This document shows, one piece after another, positions 12,195 to 23,715 of a DNA stretch of 64,000 nucleotides. A model generated the notes under the pieces. The model was given only the letters and a program-made list of their open reading frames with translations. It ran no database searches and was not told where the DNA came from. Numbering within the stretch: the stretch's first letter is position 1; every line of letters starts with the position of its first letter. The stretch is from the NCBI GenBank assembly GCA_963995505.1, contig OZ023182.1, positions 16,219,619 through 16,283,618 of the forward strand, given 5' to 3'. The stretch is from Hypericum androsaemum. Taxonomy: Eukaryota; Streptophyta; Magnoliopsida; Malpighiales; Hypericaceae. Position numbers and translations under genes: made by a program.

Positions 12195-12640
12195 TCCCAA
12201 CCTAGGTCATGGAATAAATAATTAATTTCTCTCACATCCACATCAACTCAACCCAATTAAATATTTTCCTACCCACATCAGCAACCTGTCCCAACCTAGG
12301 TCACAGAATAAACAATTAATTTTTATCTCATCCACATATTATCTAATATCATTTTTTATATAAAAATTATAATAAATATATGAAAATAATTATTCCGTAA
12401 TTATAAACAGGAAAAAATTATGATTAAGTAATACAATTAATTACAAAAATTGGAATACAAAATTCGATAGAACTATTTCGAGTTATAAAGAGATGCCAAA
12501 AAATAAGAATTTTCATATTTTTTAAAGATAACTCTTATTTTTTTAACCACACAAATAATATCAGAAAAAATTTATTTATACAAATAACATTGTACCAAAG
12601 GTAATTAACTAGATAGAAAAAAAACACGAAAGTTGGGTCG
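12195..12640 (+). repeat. Interspersed repeat family, copy 2
   Basis: Same-orientation relative of 3905-4640. The AATAAACAATTAATTT-type block occurs twice here (about 12215 and 12305), followed by TCATCCACATATTATCTAAT and ACCACACAAATAATATC. Non-coding. Confidence 0.6.
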
Positions 12641-13836
12641 GGGCACCTTTATCTTTCTTTTTTTTCTTTTTTTTTCCAGGTGGCAGGGCGTCCCTATGTC
12701 GGGGACGCCAATGCGGATGGTCCAAGGAAAAGAGAAAAAAAAGTTCCCAAAATTAAGAGAGAGAAGTCGCTAGGGGATAGAATGACTGAGAATGTCTAAT
12801 TTCCCCCCTCTTTACCACGGTCATTTTTATTTTTTTTTTGATTTAGAACTATTTGGTATCTAACTTATCGGGCCGACTAATCCAAATTCGAACCGGGTAT
12901 GACTTTTGAACGATCAACTTGCACTTACAAGCTTCTCTTCCATTCTACACTCTTTCCGCATACAAAAATGGCTAGTGCTACGAAAAACTTCATCACCAAG
13001 ATCTCGTCTTTTATCCGGAATCTTTGTAGGATTCTAAAATTGCTCTAATGTATTTATATGTTCAATTATGAAAAAAAAAGTAATTATATGTTCACGTTGT
13101 CAAACATTGTTTCATGTCCTTTCGGATAAGAGTCGAACATTCTCATATCTTATATAGGAAACGACGTTTGATGTGACTTCAAGACCTCGTTAAAGATCTC
13201 AGATCTCTATCTAAACACTTACCTAATTCTTCATACGAATGGCAAACATATGGAGAACGCAACAAGGCAACATTTGAAGACATAATACATGGAGAAAATG
13301 GTAGTAATCTGATTTATAGTTTAACAAATTCCTCTTAAATTACAGAATTTAAAAAAGATATATCAAATTACAGGACACCCTAATTTTTCTTGTCTAATTT
13401 CAGCTCCTCTAATCCATATTTACACACACAAATATGCTGACATTTTGACAATTTCCAGCACCAAACCTTTAGTGACATCTCACATCATCAACTTTTCTCT
13501 TTGAAGTTCATCCCGCATCAACATGCAAGAAACAACTTACACCATGAATTCAGCACATAAGTTGGTTCCATTGATAGCCACCATAAGCTCGAATACCTCG
13601 TACGCAGCAGGCGAGGATCAGTTGCTGCAACTCTGCAATGAGAGTGGATACACAGGCAGTGGCCTCTAATAGCACCCCATTCATCCTCAGTTAGCAGCTA
13701 GCCAAAGCATAAATATTTGTCAGCTCAGGAGGGAGTCCCAAGAAGGATTTCCGTGATGCAAATAGATTGCGACCTGCAACGGCTCGTGTTGTAAGACGTA
13801 GCATCATATGCCGATCGGACTGATCTGCCTCCGGGT
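12641..13836. other. Intergenic plus probable 3' UTR of CBL4-like gene
   Basis: AT-rich, without recognisable coding sequence. The part nearest 13837, perhaps back to about 13350, should include the 3' UTR of the minus-strand CBL gene. Confidence 0.4.
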
Positions 13837-16235
13837 TTAGACTTCGGAGTCCTCGACTTCAGAGCTTAGTACAAAGCTGGGAAATGCCAATGTTATATCC
13901 CTGGAGGGCGTGGAAAATAATAAATTAGGATGAATGGCTATTATTAGCAGATGACCAGTCGGTGTGAGTATGTTTAGTAGCGGAAAGCTACAATGATAAA
14001 GATTGCAGTCTCAAACGATACTTACTTCAAATAAGGTAGTGTCATGTTCTTTATAAGAGATGGATACTTTGACACAAAATCCTTCCATTCTTCCATGTCA
14101 ATCTTTCCATCGCCTTTGGTGTCCGCGTCACTGAAGGTCTGCATCTTATTTTGTTTAACTTAGATTCTCCGCGCCAGTTAAGGATGACACAAATGAATTG
14201 GTCGGGCAGGAAAAAAATGTACCTTATCCACAATCACCTCCACAACATCGTCCGACAACACAAGGTCCGATTCATGCAAAAGTGCTACTACCATCACCTT
14301 CAACTATTAAAGAAGTAGCTCAACGTCATAAATTCTCCGACCGATAAGAATGATCATGAAGGACCAAGTACCTCAGCTCAAAAGGCTAGTCTAATTCTTT
14401 GTGCAGCTTTATAATAGCAACATAAGATTGAGCTTAACAGTAGCACCACAAGAATCCCTATTTGGTGGCTAATGCATATTCACCAAAAAGAACTCCAGTG
14501 ACACTCACCTCTTCTCGTTCGATAAAACCAGTTTGCCTAAGATCGTACAGTCTGAAAGCAACTGCAAGGATATATTTTGTACAGTTAGTAATGGTAATTA
14601 GAATCATCATGAGCAATTCGCCTCATGTTTCATGTGAACTATAGCTTCACAAACAGGGAAAGAAGAAGTGATCAAATCTTACACGCAATTTTGTCTCCCA
14701 CAGGTGCATTGGGATGAAAGACACTCAATGACCTAACAAACTCTCCAAACTCGATGACTCCATTCCGTTTGACATCAAACAGATCAAATATCTATCAAAG
14801 AATTCCAAGTATTTTGAGTTAGAAAGTGCACGACTAAGAAGTAAAGTTGGAGAAGGGTTGACTTACAGACAAATGCAAAGGATTAGTAAAGACTTTAAGG
14901 TCCCGTCCCGGATTAAGGTCGGTGAATGGTGCTAGACCACATAACGAGTCTAGCCAGTCTCAAACATATTGTGATTTCGAAAATCATCAATCTCAAAGCA
15001 CAAAGAAAAATAATTACTTTACCTTCTAATTACAATTCCAAAATCATATTTATTAACATGAAAACTCGATTAATGGAAAGAATAAGTATGTACTGATTTG
15101 TCTTTCGGCAAGGTCGAGCTTTCATAATGAATTTGGAATTGTAACTGAAAGGAAACTAAGCATACTTCTTGGTGTTTTGAGATTGATTATTTTGGAAATA
15201 AAATATATTTGAGTCTGGATAGACTCGTTATGTGTTTAAAATGAGTCAGGGTCTGCCGCAGGTTACTGACCTTAATTCGGATGGTGACAGACTTGGCATT
15301 AGCAACTGTCGACTGAAAAGTAAAACCAGAGGTAGCTTTACTTACCCGGTCAGCAAAAAGATTTCTTCTGTTCCTATTCCTGAAAAGCGCTAACTGGAAT
15401 TCTTCCTGCTCGGAAGGAAAAAAGGAAACTTAGTTCATGTATTTCCTTGCTATCTAATAATGACATTGATGCCAGCTAATAGGAAGAGGTGCAACAACAC
15501 ATATTTGACGACTAGCCATTACCTTGTGGATAAGCCCGTCATCTATTATCGCACTACTTAATTTCTTGAACAGCTCATATAAGGCCTCTACTTCACTGAC
15601 AGTGACTGCAACCAGAAATTTCAAATGAATCAGAAGCTATCCTAACCTGAAACCATTTCTATGATAGATATGGTTGTATATCTCATGTAACTACAACAAT
15701 GAAATAGATGGCCAAGCAGGTTATATCCGAGCACATATCAGAGCAGCACTGCACTTTTACAATGCTGTCTACAATCTTGCATTTCCTCTTAACACAAACA
15801 TGATCTGAGGTGAACTTCCACAAGAAGAAAAAGATCCAAGATTCATGATTGTCGAGAAATTCATTACTACAAGAAGCATCCACATCGAAGGAAAATTCTC
15901 ACAGTACAACTAGCACATTGTAATACATTTATTGTGTTTGGAATAGAAGGCTATTCAGCATATCACAGCGGATAGCAGCAGATGCTAAATATCATGAAAT
16001 TGCTATCTGAACTTGATTTAATACAATTTTCAACCAAACGAGTTAAAAACAGACTAGCTGAAATTTGTTACTTCAACATTTTCAAGTATTCTATGACAAA
16101 CACAAACGAAAAGTCAAAAATAGCACTGTCAGCAGTGGCTACATTTGCATACTTACAAGGTGTTTCAGCTGCAAGAACAGTGGGCTCCTCGTACCCCGGC
16201 GTTTTTTTAGTCCCCTTGGAGCAAAAAGAACCCAT
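13837..16235 (-). CDS. CBL4: Calcineurin B-like protein, CBL4/SOS3 type
   Basis: Eight coding exons, minus strand: 16235-16157, 15605-15523, 15405-15346, 14791-14683, 14561-14509, 14303-14223, 14138-14026, 13900-13837, totalling 213 residues, the family's usual length. Four EF-hands are present; the clearest loops are [12 protein letters not shown] (about 80-91), [12 protein letters not shown] (117-128) and [14 protein letters not shown] (from 159). The N-terminus MGSFCSKG carries a myristoylation Gly2 and a likely palmitoylated Cys5, implying membrane targeting. The C-terminal FPSF motif (Ser about 201) is the known CIPK phosphorylation site. In Arabidopsis, CBL4 binds CIPK24/SOS2 to activate the SOS1 Na+/H+ antiporter. 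Assignment to CBL4 rather than CBL8 rests on the [13 protein letters not shown] segment and on gene order. Confidence 0.93.
14908..15280. mobile_element. Fold-back MITE inside a CBL4 intron
   Basis: In the intron 15345-14792, the left arm (CCGGATTAAGGTC, then ACATAACGAGTCTA, then ATCAATCTCAAA, then TTACAATTCCAAA, about 14908-15055) reappears inverted and in order at about 15280-15120. The result is an arm of roughly 140 bp around a short loop. No coding content. A flanking duplication is not evident. Confidence 0.72.
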
Positions 16236-18867
16236 CCAGACTAAGATTCTACACTATACTCCCATGGTTGTGAGATTATTAGGACCACACAAGAATTATC
16301 AAATGAGAATTCCACCTGCCAGAACCAAATATAAGATAGCAGCCCAACTTAGGTCTCCGAATTACAGTTAGTTGACAGATAGACAGGAGATAGCATTATA
16401 AGCCAAATTTCTCAGTAGAATTCTGAATCTGATTGCTAAAGTAGATCAAAATTCTCAGACACAAATGTCCGTAGTGTTTGAATTCATCTAATGCATGCAA
16501 CAGCAGTATTAAAACAATCAAATTAAGTTCACCAAAGATTTTATCCAACAGTCTCCGATGAGTGGAAAACTCTTCAAGAATTCGAAAAGTCAATATACTC
16601 CCAAATGTCAATAAATCCTATGTAAGCAAATCTGGCAGAGCCCTGGCATTTCAACCAAGAACAGTTGTTTATGTCATTTTGAGATAGACTCAAGCTAAAG
16701 TCAAAACAGGTATGAGCTAAATTTATTGTTTAGGTACCTTCCAGAAAAAAATTAACTAGTTTTATATGCACTAAAATACAGAGACATCCCTGTCTAGAAG
16801 GATCGACCAAGTAAATAAAATCAGAAAATAACTCTCAAGCTCCAGCTGTATGTGACAAAATATTCCTTTCAGCTTTGATTATTTTATATCTAGGGACCCT
16901 TCAAGTGCCATTTTCACTTCCCTAAAGTAATGGAGAGAGCCCACCCCTATATTATGGCCCGACAGCGCTCGACTCTGAATATAGAATTTTCACCAAAAAG
17001 AAAAAAGCAATGGAGACTTCAAGGTCTGCAACTCTGCATTGCCTGGGACCATAGAAATTCAACATCAAAGTGACAAAATCAAAATGAAACATTTTCCTTT
17101 CTCCAAATATTGCTTTTCTTGTCCGATTCCGCAGGTCCCCAGAAATCAGATTCAATCTTTACATATTCCAAAACGAAAACGAAGGCATTAGCTTATCCAA
17201 GTTGCAAAAGATCGTAGATCTCTAGATTTATAGTTGAGCAACGTCGGACTCTACTTACGAGCATTGTCAATGGTATCTTTTACATTCGTTAAACTTGAAT
17301 TGAATTCAAGACGTGAATTCAAGTCCTTTACCACTTCGACCACAACCGACAATAGACTGAGAGATTGTGAACCAGAAACAAATTCAAGAGGCAAAACATG
17401 CAAGGAAAAAAAAAATCAAAAAAAGCATTCATGTGATGAAAATATGCGAAGAACCCAGATTCATAATTATGACAAGACAAGTAAAATGGATAACTGACTA
17501 ACCTTTATGTGTGTGCCCGTGCGAGAGAGAGAAAAAAGGGTAATTTAGGAAGGAGAAAGGATAGTGAGTTCGGGTTTAGGGTCAATGGTTAGTGTTTCCC
17601 GTCGGATACGAGCTATAATATATAGTGTATTCAGAGAAAGGGTCAAGATCACGTGCTTAAAATGGATAATTTTCTATATTCAAATATTTATTAAGTTAAC
17701 TAATTTAAGTCCGAATTTGGTAACACGTGAAATCTTTTAGTAGAACTGCCGCGTTCCAGCCTCTTCTATCATTTCATTTAGAACTCGAGCTTCTATTTAA
17801 GGGTACTAATTGTTATCCGGCATTAATTTTCATCTCAAATGACACATGGAATACCAAAATATCTCTTCATCATTTTAAAACTCCAAAATTACAAACAAAA
17901 ATGACATTTGATATAATGATTCAAGACGTATGATGATTTCACGGGGTTCAAAATTTAAATCCTCACGTAATGTGTAAATAGGTGTAAAAATTTACCTTTA
18001 ATAAAACTTCAAAATTTACAATAAAACATACTAACCTTGCCACATGGTAAAAGAACTATGAGAAAGAAATATAAACCGCATGGAAGATCGTAATTTTTCT
18101 CCAACGAGAACCAAAGGCACCAAGTGGGATGAAGAGAGAGATTTATCGTTTAGGTTTAAGATTAATCAATTGAGTTGGATTAGATAGGTGAGAGTGACTT
18201 AATTTTTTTATGAGGTGTGTAGGGTTTTTATTGTGGAATGCAAGTTAGTGTATTTTAGGGTGATTCCAGAGTTTTAAAGTGATTGAAAGATATTTTAGTA
18301 ATATTATATATCGCTTGAGATGTAAATTGAATCTACAGATTAATATGTTCAATTTCTCAAAATTTTGGGATTAATAAACTAGAGTATGTAATTTTTTTAA
18401 TAAATAACTAAGGTTTGTACCTATCCGTACATTATATCAAAAGATTTCTTAATTTTTTCCCATGCGATGATAATGGATTTCCACTGTTCCCCTTGGTTTT
18501 TTAATTAGATGCATGAAACGATAACGCCATCTGTCCAAAGTTGAACGTTTCTTTACCTATTTTGACATAAGAACGTGAAGTATGTCTCGACCAAAGTTAA
18601 AATCGAATTCTCTTGAGTTTTTGAATTTAAATTTCACTGATATAAATTACATCAGCCTCCTAAATAGTTGTTGTACATGTCTTCGAGTTCCCGATGGCCG
18701 AATTTTTTCTCAATTCCCCTCCCGCTCTCTTAACTATTTAACCAACAATCAAGTGACACTTTACTAGGTCATAATTAACTGCGTCTTTAATCATTTGACC
18801 GACAATTAGGTCGTAATTAACCGCGCATTCGGTGAGATTTTGCCAACAAAATATAGAAGAAACTTAT
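16236..18867. other. Upstream region of CBL4-like gene, unassigned
   Basis: A possible leader-intron donor (AAAG|GTTAGT) lies near 17503 on the minus strand after a CT-rich stretch, so the transcript may start near 17600; this is tentative. The remainder to 18867 is AT-rich with no recognisable gene. Confidence 0.35.
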
Positions 18868-20241
18868 TACAGTAAAACCTCTATAAAGTGATCATTTGTA
18901 AAGTTATAATCTCTCTAAATTGATAAAATGTCTCGGTCCCGAGTCGAAACCAGTATTAAAATTGGAATAAAGGCTAAATAAACCTCTCTACTTGTTCAAA
19001 AGGTTCACATAAGTCCATGTACTTGAAAGTAGCTCACATAAGCCCTTGTACTTCTCTAAATGGGTCAAATAACACCCTGAGAACATTTTTTCGGTCACTA
19101 GCGACACGTCATCAACTGACATGGCGTCTTTTTCATTTAAAAATAGCCACATCATTAACTTACATAGTGTCCTTGTCAATTCAAAATTCCACATCATCAG
19201 GTATTTATTAGTTTTTAATTAATCTCATCTTCTTCCCACGTCCCCTTTCCTTCCTCTCTCTCATCTCTCTCCGGAGAAAATTCAACAAAAACCAGAGGAA
19301 AATCAATACAAAATACTCTAATTAAAGCACCTATAGGGCATAAAAAGAGACAAAGAAGTGTATGGTACAGTTCTAAACCCCACGAATTCTTCGGCTTCTT
19401 CTCTTCGTGATCCGAGTCCGACGAGCTGCCGTCGAACTTCTCCTTTATCAATTGACTCCTCCTCTGCCATCATTGCGTTTTTTTTATTTCTTATTTTTCT
19501 TCTTTATTAGTTTTTTAATATTAATTAAAAACTAATAAATACCTGATGATGTGGCGTTTTGAGTTGATAAAGATACCATGTAAGTTAATGACATGACGAT
19601 TTTTAAATGACAAAGACGTCATGTCAGACGTGTCATTGGTGACCGGAAAAATGTTCTCAAGATGTTATTTGACTCATTTAAAGAAGTACAGAGACTTAAG
19701 TAAGCCACTTTCAAGTACAGAGGTTTATGTGAACCTTTTGAGCAAGTAGAGTGGCTTATTTGGCCTTTATTTCATTAAAAATTTAATAACTCATCTATTG
19801 TAATAACTAATACTTTTTCAAAAGACGATAGTGGTAAATCTCGGTTCCAACTTCGCATAAAGTGATTTTTTTAATAAATGTATATATTTTACGAATGTGA
19901 AAAATACTTTAAGATACAATTTGTGTTAGAATTGCTTGTTTGATAAATTTTATATCGTCATTCATATTCTAAATTATTTTCAAATGGTCATTGTTATGAC
20001 TGTCTTATTGTTACAAAAAAATATTTCAATCAAATATTACATTTGAACAATGTTATAAGCCGAGATTTTAATTGACTTAAATATAGACAAAATAATTTTT
20101 TGATATTTATATATTTATTGATTAAAAAGTCAATTTTAATAATTTTGAAGTAAAAAATGTAAACCTTTCTTATAAGATGAGATTTTTAAAGTGATATTTT
20201 TCTTTGGTCTCACCATGTCACTCTAGAGGAGTTTTACTGTA
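18868..20241. mobile_element. TIR element with TACAGTAAAAC ends, interrupted by a nested element
   Basis: Left end TACAGTAAAACCTCTATAAAG (18868) and right end, read inverted, TACAGTAAAACTCCTCTAGAG (20241) form terminal inverted repeats. The interior has no transposase ORF and is split by the long-TIR element at about 18968-19769. Without that insert the element would be near 570 bp. No clear target duplication was found. Confidence 0.65.
18968..19769. mobile_element. Long-TIR (Pack-type) element carrying a possible reticulon-like fragment
   Basis: Inverted arms of about 250 bp: left 18968-19223 and right 19519-19769, with matching words such as AAACTAATAAATACCTGATG read inverted. The 295-bp interior has, on the minus strand, an open frame beginning KEKFDGSSSDSDHEEKKPK. 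This acidic Ser/Asp-rich stretch resembles the N-terminal region of plant reticulon-like proteins; an adjacent MAEEES-like start is out of frame. The AT-rich flanks (ATTAAAAT and ATTAAAAAT) might be a target duplication. Captured-gene status is inference. Confidence 0.6.
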
Positions 20242-20459
20242 TTCTCAACGCCCCTCTCCGTACTTTAACCACTTGACCGACAACAAGTGTACAAATCTAA
20301 AAATCAACAGTAAGCGTACTCTTCCAATCGCCAAACACAATCATGGAAGAATAGTCTTTCCAATGTGGAAAAAATCTAAAAAATCAAATTTCATTCACAA
20401 TAAATTAAGAAGACTGGCAAGAGATTAAACAAACTCACACGAGCTAAAACGGAAAACAA

Positions 20460-22846
20460 TCAGCTACAAAGGTTTGGTATACACACACCAGCTTCTGTAT
20501 TTTGCTGTTCCTTCCAAATTCTCCCTGTGACTCTCAACTTCAGTTCTTTCCGGTCCCCGCCCGAGAAGAAGAGAGCCATGTTTCTGTGGATGATGAGACC
20601 GTCGTGACTGTCCCTGACCTTCCGATGACTATCTCGAATGCTCCGTGGAGTACCTTCCCAAATGAGTTTCCTGCCGTTTGCTCCAACCTCGAGGCTGTAG
20701 CTGTAGCTCCGTGCGTCGTTTTCGTCCCCCATGAAACGAAGGAAGGCCATGTAAACAGGGGCCGCGCCTAGCTGGAAGGCCTCAAAGTGAAGGCAGAAGT
20801 ACTGACCAAAGCAATGGAAAACCTGATTCAAGGGAAAGTTTAGTCATTGGCGATAAAAGGCATAAAAAGGATGCGCGGATGGATATTCAAGATATTGAGA
20901 GTAAGGTGATGCACTTATGTACGCACAGAAGCATCCACATTCATGCAAATTAGGTAAGGCAACAATTCATCTACATCATATCTGAGTTGCCACGATACAG
21001 TCCACAAGATGACGATAAGAGGTCCTATCATCCATCTGACCTGCACAACGAATATCTAAAAGAATACAGCTGATCTAATATCAAGCATAGATGCTTTCAA
21101 ATTAGCAGAAGAATTCCCATTTCAAAAACAATAGGATGTATGGTATTGATTCCTTGCTCCTATGTCGCCCAACCTCACAAACAACAATAACCATTAATCA
21201 TTCTAGAATCTCACATTTTGTTTGCGACCACACCATTATAACACTGGCACACTTACTGTCAGCATCCAAGTAGCGTTTTCTACTTCCCGGGGATTTGATT
21301 TCACATAGCGATGGTTGAAAGTACATCCTGTGTGCATGTCCACCTTGTGGTCATCCCTCAGATGAGCAACAAGGAAAGGAATATCACCAACAATAGCGCA
21401 CTCTGATCCAGCATATGGACAACTATACGGTCTCAAGTTGCAGACAGCCTCATGCTTAAGTTTGCTATAATAAGGAAAAATCTCGGGACACCCCAAGTTG
21501 TAATATTTGCAGGGCAATTCAAGCGACTCGGCTACTTTTTCGAGCGCTAGACATCTAATATCTCCAAGCTCCTGCCTACAAGTTGGGCATCGGTTGTGTA
21601 CCCTTTCTTTACAGGTGGAACAGAGTGTGTGACCATTATGGCACTGCAAAAATGATATTCAACTGAAGTCACATATATGGCCTTGAAGGTAAAAAATGCA
21701 GCAATCATAAAGCACCAGCAAGTGACAATTTACAAGTGAAAGACAGGGGGAGTACTTAATCATAAAACACATGATGGAGCGTTTTCTGCATCACTAAAAC
21801 TATTGACAACAATGCCAATTTGACAAGTCTGCAACAAAAGAAACAAATACAAACTAACATAAGCATCAAGTAGCTCAGTCACTGGGACGAGAGGATAACC
21901 AAAATTATCAAGTGTACTGAATGTCGAGGTTCATCTGCATTCAGCATTGACATAATGATGCATGCTGTTTCCTTTGGTTCGCTGTTTCATAAGCAGGCTC
22001 AGTTTGCCGGTTACGAGAAAGCTCAGAATTGTCATCTCCATTAATGTTATTGGGTTTTGAACTTGCATTTCTCCTGTCCCAGGGATTAACAATGCCGATA
22101 CGACTAGGATTTAACTCCGTAATTCAGCGTCTTTTAGTAAGAAGCATATATTGGCACAGGCATGGAAGGAAGGAAAGAGAGGACAAGGGGCAATGGCAAT
22201 GGCAATGTCTACATGCAGAACAGCACCACGAAGTAGGAATTCTATTCTCGTACCACAGGAATACATACAACTCCAACAACGAACAAAATAAATAGCACCA
22301 TTTCGAAAGCTAGATGCACAAACGACGCCAGAACATCCTAAATGAGTCACGTGCAGACAACAGGATTAACATCAAATGACCGTGACCACACACAAGACAT
22401 TGCTCCTTGCCAAACACCCTTAGCTAATTTCAATATCATCAGTCAGACCAGCGATTTCGACAATGGCCCAACAACCAACTCCCAACACAGGATCAAAATC
22501 CATCAAACCCTCATCGAAACCCACCAATCAAATCCACATCCAAACACACCACCGAAAGATATACCGAAAAAAAAAAATCATTCAAACCCCAAAATTTTCT
22601 TCCAGAACCCACCTGGTGGATTGGAGGGTACATGGAGTTGGTGCAGACGGGGCACTCCAGAAGCTCGTGAACGCTGGTGGCCGTCGGCCGGACAATGTGG
22701 TGGGCCCCTCCCTTGGGGTACGGCTGCTGCTGCTGGTGGTGGGTCCCGCTGGGATGGCCATGGGAATGGATCGGGTGGGATGGGATCTCGTCTTCATCGG
22801 GGCCCTCGATGGACGACGACACGCACTCTATATTCGCCATATCCAT
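20460..22846 (-). CDS. SINA-type RING E3 ubiquitin ligase (SINAT family)
   Basis: Three coding exons, minus strand: 22846-22613, 21643-21257, 20822-20460, totalling 327 residues. A low-complexity His/Gln-rich N-terminus precedes a C3HC4 RING finger whose ligands lie between Cys65 (ECPVC) and Cys100 (CPTC); the first intron splits the RING after residue 78. The SIAH-type zinc finger (CKYYNLGC to HLRDDH) follows, then the TRAF-like substrate-binding domain to the C-terminus. The family ubiquitinates substrates such as transcription factors and autophagy components; the specific target here cannot be told. Start MDMANIEC was chosen as the first Met of the frame next to the family-like N-terminus; the second Met (residue 3) is possible. 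The order DDHKVDMHTGCTF is nearly invariant in the family. Closest to SINAT5/SINAT2 by memory. Confidence 0.95.
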
Positions 22847-23195
22847 GGTCACGATCCCCGAAACCAAACCCAGGAAACACGAAATGGGTCGCAAAAAGTT
22901 CCCAACTTTGAGCCAAAAACAACGAGCTTGTGTGTTGGGGAGGCGTAAAGTTTGGAACTTTAATGTCGTTTCCCGGTTTCCGTTCCGTTTCCTTTCCTCT
23001 CCCCCCGATGAAGAACAGCGAGAGGAGGAGGAGGTGGAGGAGAGAGAAAGGGAAAGGAAGAGGAAGGAGGAGAGAGAGACAGAAATTGCAATTCCCTTCT
23101 CCACTCTCTCTCCTGGCCTGTCTGTTATTTTTTTTTTCTTTTGCCGTTTGTTTGTTATTAGTTTTCTCTTTTGGAGGAGAGGGAATGCATTCAGC
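22847..23195 (-). promoter_or_regulatory. Probable 5' leader of the SINA-type gene, CT-rich
   Basis: On the minus strand the sequence before the ATG has long CT-rich runs (GA-rich on the plus strand at about 23015-23095), typical of plant leaders and core promoters. No clear TATA box. Open frames here look like composition artefacts. Confidence 0.45.
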
Positions 23196-23715
23196 ATTTA
23201 CCAATTTTAATTATCAAATATCGAATTTATTGAATATTGAAATGCAAAAACAATTCTACCAATTTCGATTTCAAATATTATTCGGTGAATTTAGTATTTA
23301 CCGAATTATTTAAGAAATTTATAATTTATCATTATGTTCAATCCAAAAATGCAAACATAGTTTAAATAAATACAAATTTAATCTAATAAATACAAGTCCA
23401 TCAAATCTAATAAGTATAAAGTCTATTTAGAGCATTGATTTTTGACGAGGCCAAGAAATTTTTCGATAAATTATCTATAATTTGATATATATATTTATTA
23501 ATATATTTGGTAAATTACTATTTTGGTAAATTACCATTTCGGTAAATTCGGTAAATATCAGTATTTATCAAAATTTATCGAATACTGATATTTACCAAAT
23601 TTTTCAAAAATTTTCTATCGAATTGATTATCGAATACCGATTTACCAATTCAGAATTACCGATTACCAAAATTTTACAGAATTTATCAAATTCCAGTTAC
23701 CATTTGTTCACCTTA
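23196..23715. repeat. Degenerate GGTAAAT / ATTTACC repeat patch
   Basis: Words such as TCGGTAAAT, TTACCGAAT, ATATCGAAT and TACCAAATTT recur in both orientations, giving many short complementary pairs. Similar vocabulary is seen at about 31730-31860 and 32080-32120. Probably a decayed MITE family; no boundaries are visible. Confidence 0.45.

Noticed and set aside
22342..23313. Plus-strand frames over the SINA-type first exon and leader
   Set aside because: Low-complexity antisense of a His/Gln-rich exon and a CT-rich leader; no recognisable protein.
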